From assembly GCF_004151455.1 (NCBI RefSeq), contig NZ_PRLK01000004.1, forward strand, positions 1 through 64,000: a stretch of 64,000 bases of DNA, written 5' to 3'. Each line of letters opens with the position of its first letter. Position 1 is the stretch's first letter. The notes beneath the pieces are model-generated. The model saw nothing but the letters and a program-made list of their open reading frames with translations, made no database searches and had not been told where the DNA came from. The position numbers and the translations under genes are program-made. Source of the stretch: Candidatus Nanogingivalis gingivitcus. GTDB taxonomy: Bacteria; Patescibacteriota; Saccharimonadia; Saccharimonadales; Saccharimonadaceae. Of the stretch, positions 35,049 to 42,716 are shown piece after piece.

Positions 35049-35486
35049 TTAATATGTCCAAAATTGCAAGGCTTTTACAAAAGTTTTTCCTCTGTTAGTT
35101 TGTCGTTTTTCAGCTTTAAATTCAGATATTTGTGATTGAAGAGTATCTTGAGATAGATGCATATTTGGACGTAAGCTATACCCTTCTCTACCACCATAAT
35201 TTTCTATTACTGCTTCATACTGATCAAAATAATTTTTATTATCTCTGTAGCTTATTTCTTCAACCCTAGACATCTCAAAAACATTACCGTTTTCTCTATC
35301 TTCCTGTTTACGATAAACATCTTGCAAAGCTTCAAGATTTTCGCTTTTAGTACGTTCATGCTCTTCTATAATGTTTTGCTCTTGCTCGGGAGTGAATTCT
35401 TTTTCATGATTTAAATACTCTAAATCAATAGTAGCAAATTGCTCATAACTATCATTATATTGTTCAATTTTTTTATTTGTTTCCAT
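35049..35486 (-). CDS. Hypothetical acidic helical protein, 145 aa
   Basis: Unrecognised soluble protein. Strongly charged and helical (EFTPEQEQNIIEEHERTKSE, ENLEALQDVYRKQEDRENGN), with a more basic C-terminus (FKAEKRQTNRGKTFVKALQF). No signal peptide or membrane segment. Promoter TTGACA-17-TATTAT with the -10 box in the loop of the ileS terminator. Its neighbour downstream is the large coiled-coil surface protein; a partnership is possible but unproven. Confidence 0.65.
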   Translation of the reverse strand: METNKKIEQYNDSYEQFATIDLEYLNHEKEFTPEQEQNIIEEHERTKSENLEALQDVYRKQEDRENGNVFEMSRVEEISYRDNKNYFDQYEAVIENYGGREGYSLRPNMHLSQDTLQSQISEFKAEKRQTNRGKTFVKALQFWTY

Positions 35487-35513
35487 ATTCTTTTTGTTTT
35501 TTGTTTTTAATAA

Positions 35514-35547
35514 AATAACTTATGCCAATATAATAGCATAAGTTATT
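35514..35547 (-). terminator. ileS terminator with the next promoter's -10 box in its loop
   Basis: 12-bp perfect arms AATAACTTATGC (35514-35525) / GCATAAGTTATT (35536-35547), loop 10 nt. It is the only hairpin after ileS on the minus strand. Confidence 0.75.
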
Positions 35548-35558
35548 TAAAATGTCAA
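35530..35558 (-). promoter_or_regulatory. Promoter TTGACA-17-TATTAT of the 145-aa gene
   Basis: Perfect -35 (35553-35558, minus strand), spacer 17, -10 TATTAT (35530-35535). The -10 lies in the loop and the spacer spans the arm of the ileS terminator. Leader about 37 nt. Confidence 0.75.
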
Positions 35559-35566
35559 GGATAAGG

Positions 35567-38476
35567 CTATTGCTTTTGCAAGGATATTTTAAGATCCATA
35601 CTTTCAATTTTAACCTCAAAATTATGTTCTAAATCTTGAAGGTTATCTTCAAAGTTAGTAGCTAGTACTTCTTTAGATATTTCTTGTACAAATTTATTAT
35701 ACACCTCTTTTAGTTCATTATTAGATGAATGCAAGTAAAGGTTAATTCTATCATCTACATTTAATCCTGCTTTTTTACGAGAATTTTGAATATTGCGTAT
35801 AACCTCACGCATTAATCCTTCTGATTTAAGCTCTGATGTTATGTTTAAATCCAACTCTACTGGACCAGCACTCCACTTAACTTCTTTAACATTTAGTTCT
35901 TCGAGAAGTACTGGTTCCATCCATTGCTTTACCTCTTCGCTTATATTATTGCTTGGTACGGATATAGATTGTAAAGGTTGACGAATTTTTACACTATTTT
36001 TAGCCCTTACTGCTAAAGCCTCATTTACATAGCTACGCAGTTTTGCCATATCTTCAATTATTTCTTGGTTAATTTCACCTGAATTAGGCCAATCATGTAA
36101 ATGAACTGACTTATCGCCTACCATCTTGCCCCATAATTCTTCTGATAAGAACGGTGTAAAAGGTGCTAGAAGTAAAGCAAGGTAGCTTAAAACATAATGA
36201 AGGGTTTGATATGCCTGCATTTTGTCTACAGAGCTATCGCTCTTCCAGAAACGACGGCGAGAACGACGAACAAACCAGTTAGATGCATCATCTAAGAATG
36301 GTACTATTCCTTCTAATGCTCGTGGAATATCGTACTTATCCATATTAGTTGTAATATCATTTCTTAACTGATGAACTCGGCTTATTATCCATTTATCTAA
36401 AGGATTTTCTAAATTGTCACTTGGATCTTCCAGCTCACCTTTAAATTGCCAATTGTCTACAGAAGCATACATCGTAAAGAAATCGTACATATTCCATATC
36501 ATTGATAATTTTCGGGCAATATCACTCACATCCTTATCGTGAAGTGCAAAGTCTTCACCATTAAGCAGTGGGCTAGATAATAATAAGAACCTTAAACTAT
36601 CTGCAGAATATTGGTCCATTAATTCATTAGGGTCGGTGTAATTACCTAATGATTTACTCATCTTGCGGCCGTCATTACCTGCAACGACACCAGTAGTAAT
36701 AACATTTTTGAAAGCTTTTTTGCCAAATAAGGCAGTATTTACAGCATGAACATAATAGAACCATGCCCTAACTTGACCAATATATTCTACAATAAAGTCA
36801 CCTGGGAAATTTTTCTCAAATTTTTCTTTATTCTCAAATGGATAATGGAACTGAGCGAATGGCATAGATCCACTCTCAAACCAACAGTCAAGAACTTTAT
36901 CTATTCTAGTATACTTTTCGCCATCAATTTCAAAAGTAATATCATCAACCCAAGGCCTATGATAATCTTCTAACTCCACTCCAGAAAGCTCTTTAAGTTC
37001 AGCATAAGAACCAACTACCTTAATTTTACCACTCTCCGATTTCCAAACAGGCATTGCAGTAGCCCAAAAACGATCACGAGATAAATTCCAGTCTGGGGCA
37101 GCTTGAATATTTTTTGCGAAACGGCCATGTTTTAGATGTGATGGAAACCAATTAATGCTTTCATTTTGCTCTAGCATTAAGTCTTTTTGACCTTGAATAT
37201 CAAAGAACCAGCTTGGATGAGCACGATACATTAAGCGATGTCCTGTACGAGGATTATGTGGATATTCATGGCGTATGTAATCTATCTTCCAAACTTTACC
37301 CTCTTCTTTTAATGTTTTAGCTATTTGTTTGTTAATTTGCCAAACATCCTCGCCTTGCCAACGCCCATCAATATATTTTCCAAATTCATCTAGTGTATGA
37401 TATACAGGAATCCCATATTCTTTACCAAAATTAAAGTCTTCTTCACCGTAAGCAGGAGCAGAATGGACAATTCCCGTACCACCATCTAAGGATACGTAGT
37501 CAGCGCCCCATACCTTATAAGCATTTTCTGATCCTTCCCCATTATAGGCATACTCCTCAACTACTGGTTTATAGCTTAATCCAATTAGGTCAGCTCCATC
37601 AATTAGGTTTATTAATTGGTATTCTAAAGGTTTATGTTTTTCATCTACCAATACTTTTTCAACTAAGTCTTTAGCAATAATAAAGTTTTCACCATCAATT
37701 TTTACTTTAGCATATGTAAACTCTGGGTTAATAAATAGACCCATGTTTCCTGGTAGAGTCCAAGGTGTAGTTGTCCATGCTAGCATAGCTGTCGGCTCAT
37801 TAGAGCCTTCACTATCCATAAAATCATTAAGCCAAAATTTAACAAATACGCTAGGGTCTGTTACAGTTTTATAAGCATCGTTATCCATAGTAATTTCACT
37901 TTTGGAAAGAGGTGTAGCCCAAGCAGTATCATACATAAGCACTCTTTCACCCTCATAGATCTTGCCTTTTTCATAAAGAGTTTTAAAGGCCCACCAAACA
38001 CTTTCCATAAATTCTTTATCCATGGTTTTGTAAGCATTGGAAAATTCTACCCAGCGTCCAATTCTATCAATTGTATCTTCCCATAGACCTGCTGTAGCGA
38101 CCATACTTTCACGAGCACATGTTATATAATCTGCTAAAGAAATCTTATCGCCAACTTCATGTCTAGTTGAAATTCCTAACTTTTTCTCAACAAAGTTCTC
38201 TGCAGGAAGACCATGACAATCCCAGCCCCAACGTCGCTCTACCCTTTTACCTTTCATTGTTTGGTAGCGAGGAACGGCGTCCTTAACTATAGAGCTTAAA
38301 AGAGTGCCATGATGAGGAACTCCTGTTATAAATGGAGGACCATCATAGAATACAAAAGCGTCATCTTTACTACGGTTTAATACTGATTGTTCAAAAGTTT
38401 TTTCTGCTTTCCATTTTTTTAGAACATCAGCTTCATATTCCTTAGCTCTTCTTCTTGAATTTGATTGAAATTTCAT
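35567..38476 (-). CDS. ileS: Isoleucyl-tRNA synthetase, eukaryote-like type
   Basis: 969-aa class I synthetase. The active-site motif reads HHGT (55-58, after FYDGPPFITGVP) and KMSKS is at 605-609; WGWDCHGLPAE follows the first motif. The HxGT-type motif and the GVP context match the eukaryote-like (type 2) IleRS group, whose known members tend to resist mupirocin. CP1 editing domain present. Preceded by a T-box leader, with AAAGGAG placed 5-6 nt before the ATG. Confidence 0.97.
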   Translation of the reverse strand: MKFQSNSRRRAKEYEADVLKKWKAEKTFEQSVLNRSKDDAFVFYDGPPFITGVPHHGTLLSSIVKDAVPRYQTMKGKRVERRWGWDCHGLPAENFVEKKLGISTRHEVGDKISLADYITCARESMVATAGLWEDTIDRIGRWVEFSNAYKTMDKEFMESVWWAFKTLYEKGKIYEGERVLMYDTAWATPLSKSEITMDNDAYKTVTDPSVFVKFWLNDFMDSEGSNEPTAMLAWTTTPWTLPGNMGLFINPEFTYAKVKIDGENFIIAKDLVEKVLVDEKHKPLEYQLINLIDGADLIGLSYKPVVEEYAYNGEGSENAYKVWGADYVSLDGGTGIVHSAPAYGEEDFNFGKEYGIPVYHTLDEFGKYIDGRWQGEDVWQINKQIAKTLKEEGKVWKIDYIRHEYPHNPRTGHRLMYRAHPSWFFDIQGQKDLMLEQNESINWFPSHLKHGRFAKNIQAAPDWNLSRDRFWATAMPVWKSESGKIKVVGSYAELKELSGVELEDYHRPWVDDITFEIDGEKYTRIDKVLDCWFESGSMPFAQFHYPFENKEKFEKNFPGDFIVEYIGQVRAWFYYVHAVNTALFGKKAFKNVITTGVVAGNDGRKMSKSLGNYTDPNELMDQYSADSLRFLLLSSPLLNGEDFALHDKDVSDIARKLSMIWNMYDFFTMYASVDNWQFKGELEDPSDNLENPLDKWIISRVHQLRNDITTNMDKYDIPRALEGIVPFLDDASNWFVRRSRRRFWKSDSSVDKMQAYQTLHYVLSYLALLLAPFTPFLSEELWGKMVGDKSVHLHDWPNSGEINQEIIEDMAKLRSYVNEALAVRAKNSVKIRQPLQSISVPSNNISEEVKQWMEPVLLEELNVKEVKWSAGPVELDLNITSELKSEGLMREVIRNIQNSRKKAGLNVDDRINLYLHSSNNELKEVYNKFVQEISKEVLATNFEDNLQDLEHNFEVKIESMDLKISLQKQ

Positions 38477-38494
38477 TTTTACTCCTTTCTAAAT

Positions 38495-38665
38495 TAAAAA
38501 TCACCTCTATTGAATTCGAGAACCGGCTTTCGCTGGCGTTACCATCTCGATTCCAAAAGAAGTGATTCTTTTAGCCCTTAATTAATGCTATAACAGTGCA
38601 TATCCGCTTGGTTCTACTAGGCGTAAAGCTGTTCTTCCAAGAGCTTCGTGGGTGATAGCCACTTA
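38495..38665 (-). promoter_or_regulatory. T-box riboswitch of ileS, short Stem I
   Basis: On the minus strand: a small hairpin GUGG-loop-CCAC (38648-38662) exposes AUC, an isoleucine codon (38654-38656), in its loop. Downstream, GAAUCGAGA pairs with UCUCGAAUUC around a bulge starting UGGU (38541-38544) and a GAAA-capped inner helix, the layout of a T-box antiterminator/antisequestrator. UGGU is complementary to ACCA, the 3' end of a tRNA-Ile with discriminator A, as the tRNA-Ile in this window has. An outer helix joins AAUCACUUCU to AGAGGUGAUU and is followed by UUUUU, so termination is possible; control of translation is the other option. Confidence 0.82.
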
Positions 38666-38676
38666 TTTATCCTAAA

Positions 38677-38722
38677 ATAAAATGCTTTGTAGTATTATAA
38701 CAAAGCATTTTATAAAAGGCAA
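38677..38722 (-). promoter_or_regulatory. ileS: ileS promoter inside a perfect hairpin
   Basis: -35 TTGCCT (38717-38722) and -10 TATAAT (38694-38699) with 17-nt spacing on the minus strand. The -10 box fills the loop of a 14-bp perfect inverted repeat (38677-38690 / 38700-38713). Confidence 0.75.
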
Positions 38723-38737
38723 TAATTAACTTTATTA

Positions 38738-38772
38738 AATAAAAAATAAAATAGGTATAAAACCTATTCTAT
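38738..38772 (-). terminator. tRNA-Thr/tRNA-Tyr terminator
   Basis: AATAGG / CCTATT hairpin followed by TTTTATTTTTTATTT on the minus strand, directly after the tRNA-Tyr gene. Confidence 0.65.
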
Positions 38773-38775
38773 TTA

Positions 38776-38861
38776 TGGTGCTGGGAGAAAGATTCGAACT
38801 TTCGAAGGCATCTGCCGACAGATTTACAGTCTGTTGTGTTTGACCGCTTCACTATCCCAGC
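38776..38861 (-). tRNA. tRNA-Tyr (GUA)
   Basis: 86 nt including an encoded CCA. Anticodon stem CAGA / TCTG with loop CTGTAAA gives GUA. Long variable arm as expected for tRNA-Tyr, TTCGAAT in the T arm, acceptor GCTGGGA / TCCCAGC. Last gene of a two-tRNA unit. Confidence 0.95.
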
Positions 38862-38877
38862 ATATAAAAAATGCATT

Positions 38878-38954
38878 TGGAGCCACCTTTCGGATTCGAA
38901 CCGAAGGCCTGCTGTTTACAAAACAGCTGCTCTAACCAGCTGAGCTAAGGTGGC
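38878..38954 (-). tRNA. tRNA-Thr (UGU)
   Basis: 77 nt including an encoded CCA. Acceptor GCCACCT / AGGTGGC, anticodon stem GCTGT / ACAGC with loop TTTGTAA giving UGU, T loop TTCGAATC; discriminator U. Sixteen nt upstream of tRNA-Tyr on the same strand. Confidence 0.95.
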
Positions 38955-39006
38955 ATAACCAAATACTATTTTAGTATACACGACAGCTAGTTAAAATGCA
39001 AGAGGT

Positions 39007-39867
39007 TTAAATATTTTTATTAGCAGAAAATTCAATAGTTTCATCAACTATATGATATTTATTCAATATTTCAGATACTTCGCTCCTGGTATTTTCTATA
39101 TTCTTGAATTTTTTAATTATTATATTTGCAGTAAAAACATGGCTTTCACCATCAAGAGTCCAAAAATGTATTTTATTTATTTCTACTACATTATCTAGCT
39201 TTAATATATCTTTTTTTATTTTATCTAGATCTTTCATATTAGGGGTGCTTTGCATTAAAATTTTAATAATTTTATACAAATTAAGAATAGCATTGCCACC
39301 TACTAACACTAGAATTGCTATAGAAGCTACCCTATCCAGAATGTGCATATCTGTTAGATAAATCATGATAGATGTACATAAGCTAAAAATCCAGCCTAAT
39401 AGATCTTCTAAAATATGTATTAATACGGTTTTATTTAAAATATTTTTAGAGCCACGCAACTTATACATAGCTATAAGATTTACGACAACCCCAATTACAG
39501 AAACCCAAAACAAGCCAGCTACATGAACATGTGGGTGAGTGTGTTGAACAAAAAACTCACGAAAAACCCATTTAATAATGGAATACGAACCCATTAAGAT
39601 TACAACTGAATTAATTATAGCACCAATTACGGCTATTCTACGATATCCGTATGAGTATTTAGAATTAGCTTGCTTTCCTGCTATCTTATTAAATATCAAA
39701 GATATCGTTAACACTAATGCATCACCTAAATCATGAACTGCATCTGCCATAATCGTTGCAGAATTAAAAAATGCACCAGCTATAAATTCAATAGCAGAAA
39801 ATAAAAGATTTATACCAGCTGCTATTTTAAGATTTTTAGATTCATGATTATGGGTGTGGTTATGCAT
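39007..39867 (-). CDS. Cation diffusion facilitator (Zn/Co/Cd exporter)
   Basis: Proton-coupled metal exporter of the CDF/ZitB-CzcD family. A short His-rich N-terminus (MHNHTHNHE), about six membrane helices (15-200) with the metal-site motif ADAVHDLGDA in helix 2 and HILEDLLGW in helix 5, and a cytoplasmic ferredoxin-like domain (about 205-286). 286 aa. Separated from map by 8 nt, probably at the end of the adk-map-CDF unit. Confidence 0.93.
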   Translation of the reverse strand: MHNHTHNHESKNLKIAAGINLLFSAIEFIAGAFFNSATIMADAVHDLGDALVLTISLIFNKIAGKQANSKYSYGYRRIAVIGAIINSVVILMGSYSIIKWVFREFFVQHTHPHVHVAGLFWVSVIGVVVNLIAMYKLRGSKNILNKTVLIHILEDLLGWIFSLCTSIMIYLTDMHILDRVASIAILVLVGGNAILNLYKIIKILMQSTPNMKDLDKIKKDILKLDNVVEINKIHFWTLDGESHVFTANIIIKKFKNIENTRSEVSEILNKYHIVDETIEFSANKNI

Positions 39868-39875
39868 AGTATTTT

Positions 39876-40646
39876 TTATTCAATTGTTAGAATTTCAGCT
39901 CCGTCTTCCGTAACTAATACAGTGTGTTCAAAATGAGCAGATAATGATCCATCCCTCATTAACACATCCCAACCGTTGCTAGTCCCATCAAAAATAACAT
40001 CACCCTTTCCTAGGCTAGTCATAGGTTCAATACAAATAGTATCTCCAGCTTGAAGTACAGGACCTTTACCTTTTTTACCAAAATTAGGAACTTCTGGTGG
40101 CATATGCATTTTTTTACCAATACCATGGCCAACTAAATCTCTAACATTGCCTAATTTAGATTTTTTCAAAGATCTTTCTACAGCTTCACCTATGTCGCCA
40201 ACACGTACGCCAGCCTTAACTGTAGATATACCCTCGCTTAAAGCTTTTTTTGTATCGTTCAATAAATGTTTTACTGCACCTTTAGGTTCCTCACCTACAA
40301 CTGTTGTTACAGCAGAATCAACCATCATTCCATCACATATTATAACCATATCAAAAGCTACTACATCGCCAGCCTCAAAAGGTATAGAATTTGGAGCCCC
40401 GTGCACAACACAGTCGTTAACAGATATACAAACAACTCCTGGGAAATTTACTTCAGGGGCATCATAAGCTGTTTTAACTCCATATTCTTTTAACTTTTTA
40501 CGAGCATACTCATCTATCTCGATACCAGTGCTACCAATTTTAGCTGCTTCACATAGCTCACGTAAAATACGAGCTAAAATTTTACCCCCCTTACGCATAG
40601 CATTAATTTGTGCTTCAGTTTTATTTCCTGTAATTAAATCTGGCAT
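39876..40646 (-). CDS. map: Methionine aminopeptidase
   Basis: Removes the N-terminal Met from new proteins. The metal ligands are visible: Asp in DMVIICDGMMVDSA (two Asp), His in GHGIGKKMHMPPEVP, Glu in CIEPMTSL and EHTVLVTEDG; substrate His in VVHGAPN. 256 aa, type I. It overlaps the end of adk by 13 nt, with GGAGATT as ribosome site inside adk. Confidence 0.97.
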   Translation of the reverse strand: MPDLITGNKTEAQINAMRKGGKILARILRELCEAAKIGSTGIEIDEYARKKLKEYGVKTAYDAPEVNFPGVVCISVNDCVVHGAPNSIPFEAGDVVAFDMVIICDGMMVDSAVTTVVGEEPKGAVKHLLNDTKKALSEGISTVKAGVRVGDIGEAVERSLKKSKLGNVRDLVGHGIGKKMHMPPEVPNFGKKGKGPVLQAGDTICIEPMTSLGKGDVIFDGTSNGWDVLMRDGSLSAHFEHTVLVTEDGAEILTIE

Positions 40647-41179
40647 GATTCAATCTCCTCCATAATACGGTCGTGTACTTGCCCAACGGTACCAGTACCG
40701 TCAATATGTGCTATCTTTACGCCATTCTCGTTAAAATAATTTAAAACTGGGTACATTTCTTGGCGATAAATCCTTAGCCTTTCATCAATAACATCTGGAG
40801 TATCATCAAGACGGCCACGTATTTCAAGGCGTCGCATTAGTTCACTACGTGGCACTTCTAGTACTATAACTAGGTCCACATTACGATTATATAAATCTTT
40901 ATTTTCTATAAGCCACTGAGCTTGAGCTAGCTGCCTTGGGTAACCATCTAATATAACTTGGCTAACTTTATCATTAGCACGAACTAAGGCTTCCCCCATC
41001 ACTCTATTTACTATATTAGGATCGACAAGCTTACCTGTAGACATTGTTGCTAATAATTCTGGGTCTTTGCTGTCACGTAGTAATTGCCCTGCGCCAAGCC
41101 AACGCCAATTATTGCGTGCGGCTAATAAATTTCCTTGAACACTTTTGCCAGCACCTGCTGGACCAAAAAATACAATCAT
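40634..41179 (-). CDS. adk: Adenylate kinase (short-LID form)
   Basis: Interconverts ATP, ADP and AMP. P-loop GPAGAGKS near residues 6-13; DGYPRQLAQAQWL is the AMP-site segment; RLEIRGRLDDTPDVIDERL shows a short LID with no zinc cysteines. I start at the ATG at 41179 (AAAGGAAATT upstream): the longer frame to 41254 adds 25 non-conserved residues. 181 aa. The adk-map order is the conserved end of ribosomal-protein operons, but secY is not here. Confidence 0.95.
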   Translation of the reverse strand: MIVFFGPAGAGKSVQGNLLAARNNWRWLGAGQLLRDSKDPELLATMSTGKLVDPNIVNRVMGEALVRANDKVSQVILDGYPRQLAQAQWLIENKDLYNRNVDLVIVLEVPRSELMRRLEIRGRLDDTPDVIDERLRIYRQEMYPVLNYFNENGVKIAHIDGTGTVGQVHDRIMEEIESCQI

Positions 41180-41238
41180 TAATTTCCTTTTGTTTTTTAA
41201 ATTATATACTTTTATATTATAGTATAAAAATTTAAAAG

Positions 41239-41829
41239 TTAGAAATCTTGGCAATAATTAGCCCCTCTTGAATATTTTCCTTCACCAAGACCTTCAAGAT
41301 AGCCAAAAATAGCAACGTTTCCTTCTTTTTCTTCTGGAATCAAACCACCCCACCTCTCATTATTTTTATCAGTACACTTGGCTCCAATCATTATAAAAGC
41401 TATATTTTCATAACTATTTTCAGAGCCATTATGGTAATTAGTCATGGGAGAAAAAGAATGCCTTCCATTAGGACCACCATCACCAACATAATCATGCCAA
41501 TGGAAAGAGCCTTTATGAATTATCATATACCCATCAATAATATTTGTTTCTTTTAAATATTGTGCTAAAACACCTTTTCCAATTGGGGAAATATTCCCAC
41601 TTCGCTCACCAACCTTTTCAAAAGTTGGAAATTCACCTTTATTATTTGCCTTATATGTTTGTATTGCTGAAGCAATTGTAGAAAAATCTTGCTTTCGAGC
41701 AGTATTCCGCTGACTACGTTGCAAAGCTGGCAACGCAAGAAATATCATTAAAAATATCAATCCAGCAACTGCAAGCACTAAAACAACTTCAATAATTGTA
41801 AAACCCCGATAAAGATTATGCTTTTTCAC
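41239..41829 (-). CDS. Type IV prepilin-like protein, GTG start
   Basis: Pilin or pseudopilin. A short basic leader ends in G, followed by the classical prepilin helix FTIIEVVLVLAVAGLIFLMI with Glu5, so cleavage and methylation by a prepilin peptidase are expected. The globular part (about 40-196) has several Tyr/His/Asn segments, ending NYCQDF. I place the start at GTG 41829, exactly 6 nt after TATAAT; upstream codons would read through the promoter and the G10 tract. Likely surface-exposed pilus or competence/secretion component. Expression may be phase-variable. Confidence 0.85.
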   Translation of the reverse strand: MKKHNLYRGFTIIEVVLVLAVAGLIFLMIFLALPALQRSQRNTARKQDFSTIASAIQTYKANNKGEFPTFEKVGERSGNISPIGKGVLAQYLKETNIIDGYMIIHKGSFHWHDYVGDGGPNGRHSFSPMTNYHNGSENSYENIAFIMIGAKCTDKNNERWGGLIPEEKEGNVAIFGYLEGLGEGKYSRGANYCQDF

Positions 41830-41835
41830 GCCTCT

Positions 41836-41865
41836 ATTATAGCACCCCCCCCCCACAAAAATCAA
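41836..41865 (-). promoter_or_regulatory. Phase-variable-type promoter with G10 tract
   Basis: -35 TTGATT (41860-41865) and -10 TATAAT (41836-41841) on the minus strand, spacer 18 nt, of which ten are a G homopolymer (41845-41854). The GTG start is 6 nt after the -10 box. Confidence 0.8.
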
Positions 41866-41867
41866 TG

Positions 41868-41897
41868 TTAAAAATAACCACTCAATAGTGATTATTT
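41868..41897 (-). terminator. Terminator downstream of the YqeY gene
   Basis: AAATAATCACT / AGTGGTTATTTTT hairpin (one G-U pair) on the minus strand between the YqeY gene and the prepilin promoter. Confidence 0.65.
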
Positions 41898-41963
41898 TTA
41901 GTACATATTTTTACAAAAAATCATAATCCAGCACGCTTCAGAGCGACGCTAAATACAAATATT

Positions 41964-42404
41964 TTAAACGAGTTCTTCTTTAACCATTTTAGCTAGCATA
42001 GAACCATCAATACTGTTACCATATTTTGCTTTTATGCTACCGATAACTTGACCCATCTGTTTTGGAGATTTTTCATCTAGCTTAGAAATTTCATTCTGTA
42101 CAATCTTAAGAACTTCTTCCTCGTTCATCATTTCCGGTAAATATTTGCTCAATATTTCAGCTTCTTTTAGCTCGTTATTAGCTCTTTCTTCATCTAATAA
42201 TTTAGCTGCCTCATTACGTTTTTTTACTTCACGAGCAATAACAGACTCTATTTCACTATCATCTAGACCTTCTTCACGCTTGTTTTTTGCTACTTCTTCA
42301 CTTAAAATAGCCGCTTTTAAACCTCTTAGAACATTAGTTGAAAAGCTATCTCTAGCAAGCATTGAAACTTTTAAATCTGCATTAATTTTTTCTTTTAAAC
42401 TCAT
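41964..42404 (-). CDS. GatB/YqeY domain-containing protein
   Basis: 146-aa stand-alone YqeY: helical N-terminus (KEKINADLKVSMLARD) and C-terminal ILSKYLPEMMNEEEVLKIVQ plus KQMGQVIGSIKAKYGNSIDG, shared with the tRNA-binding tail of GatB. The gene commonly follows rpsU, as it does here. Its cellular role is not well defined; tRNA-dependent amidation is suggested by the domain. Confidence 0.94.
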   Translation of the reverse strand: MSLKEKINADLKVSMLARDSFSTNVLRGLKAAILSEEVAKNKREEGLDDSEIESVIAREVKKRNEAAKLLDEERANNELKEAEILSKYLPEMMNEEEVLKIVQNEISKLDEKSPKQMGQVIGSIKAKYGNSIDGSMLAKMVKEELV

Positions 42405-42420
42405 AAAACTCCCTTTTTAC

Positions 42421-42451
42421 AAAAACTACCCAAGCAAATTGGGCAGTTTTT
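42421..42451 (-). terminator. rpsU terminator
   Basis: AAAACT-GCCCAA / TTGGGTAGTTTTT hairpin with one mismatch on the minus strand between rpsU and yqeY. Confidence 0.7.
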
Positions 42452-42459
42452 ATGTAATT

Positions 42460-42678
42460 TTAGCGAATACCTAATCGCATTTTTAGTGTTTTTTCAGCTT
42501 TACGCTCATTTCGAACGATTGCTTTTTTGCGTCGTTCAGTCTTACTGATTGGTTTAGAAAAACGCATAGAAGCTTTAGCTTCACTCAAAACTCCACTTTG
42601 CAAAACCTTACGGTTAAAGCGACGAATAATATTTTCGTTAGCTTCCTTTTGGTCTTTTCTTGTTACTTGAATACTCAT
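42460..42678 (-). CDS. rpsU: 30S ribosomal protein bS21
   Basis: 72-aa, very basic: MSIQVTRKDQKEANENIIRR at the start and KPISKTERRKKAIVRNERKA later. The ATG at 42678 is preferred over the in-frame GTG at 42687, which would overlap the -10 box; TAAAAT ends 9 nt before 42678. Confidence 0.93.
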   Translation of the reverse strand: MSIQVTRKDQKEANENIIRRFNRKVLQSGVLSEAKASMRFSKPISKTERRKKAIVRNERKAEKTLKMRLGIR

Positions 42679-42716
42679 ATCTATCACATTTTAACAGATA
42701 ATATGAATAAAATCAA

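Noticed and set aside
35530..35558. parS, CRISPR or phage attachment site as an explanation for the perfect hairpins
   Set aside because: Single hairpins, no spacer array, no integrase, and no match to the parS palindrome; terminator/promoter signals explain them better.
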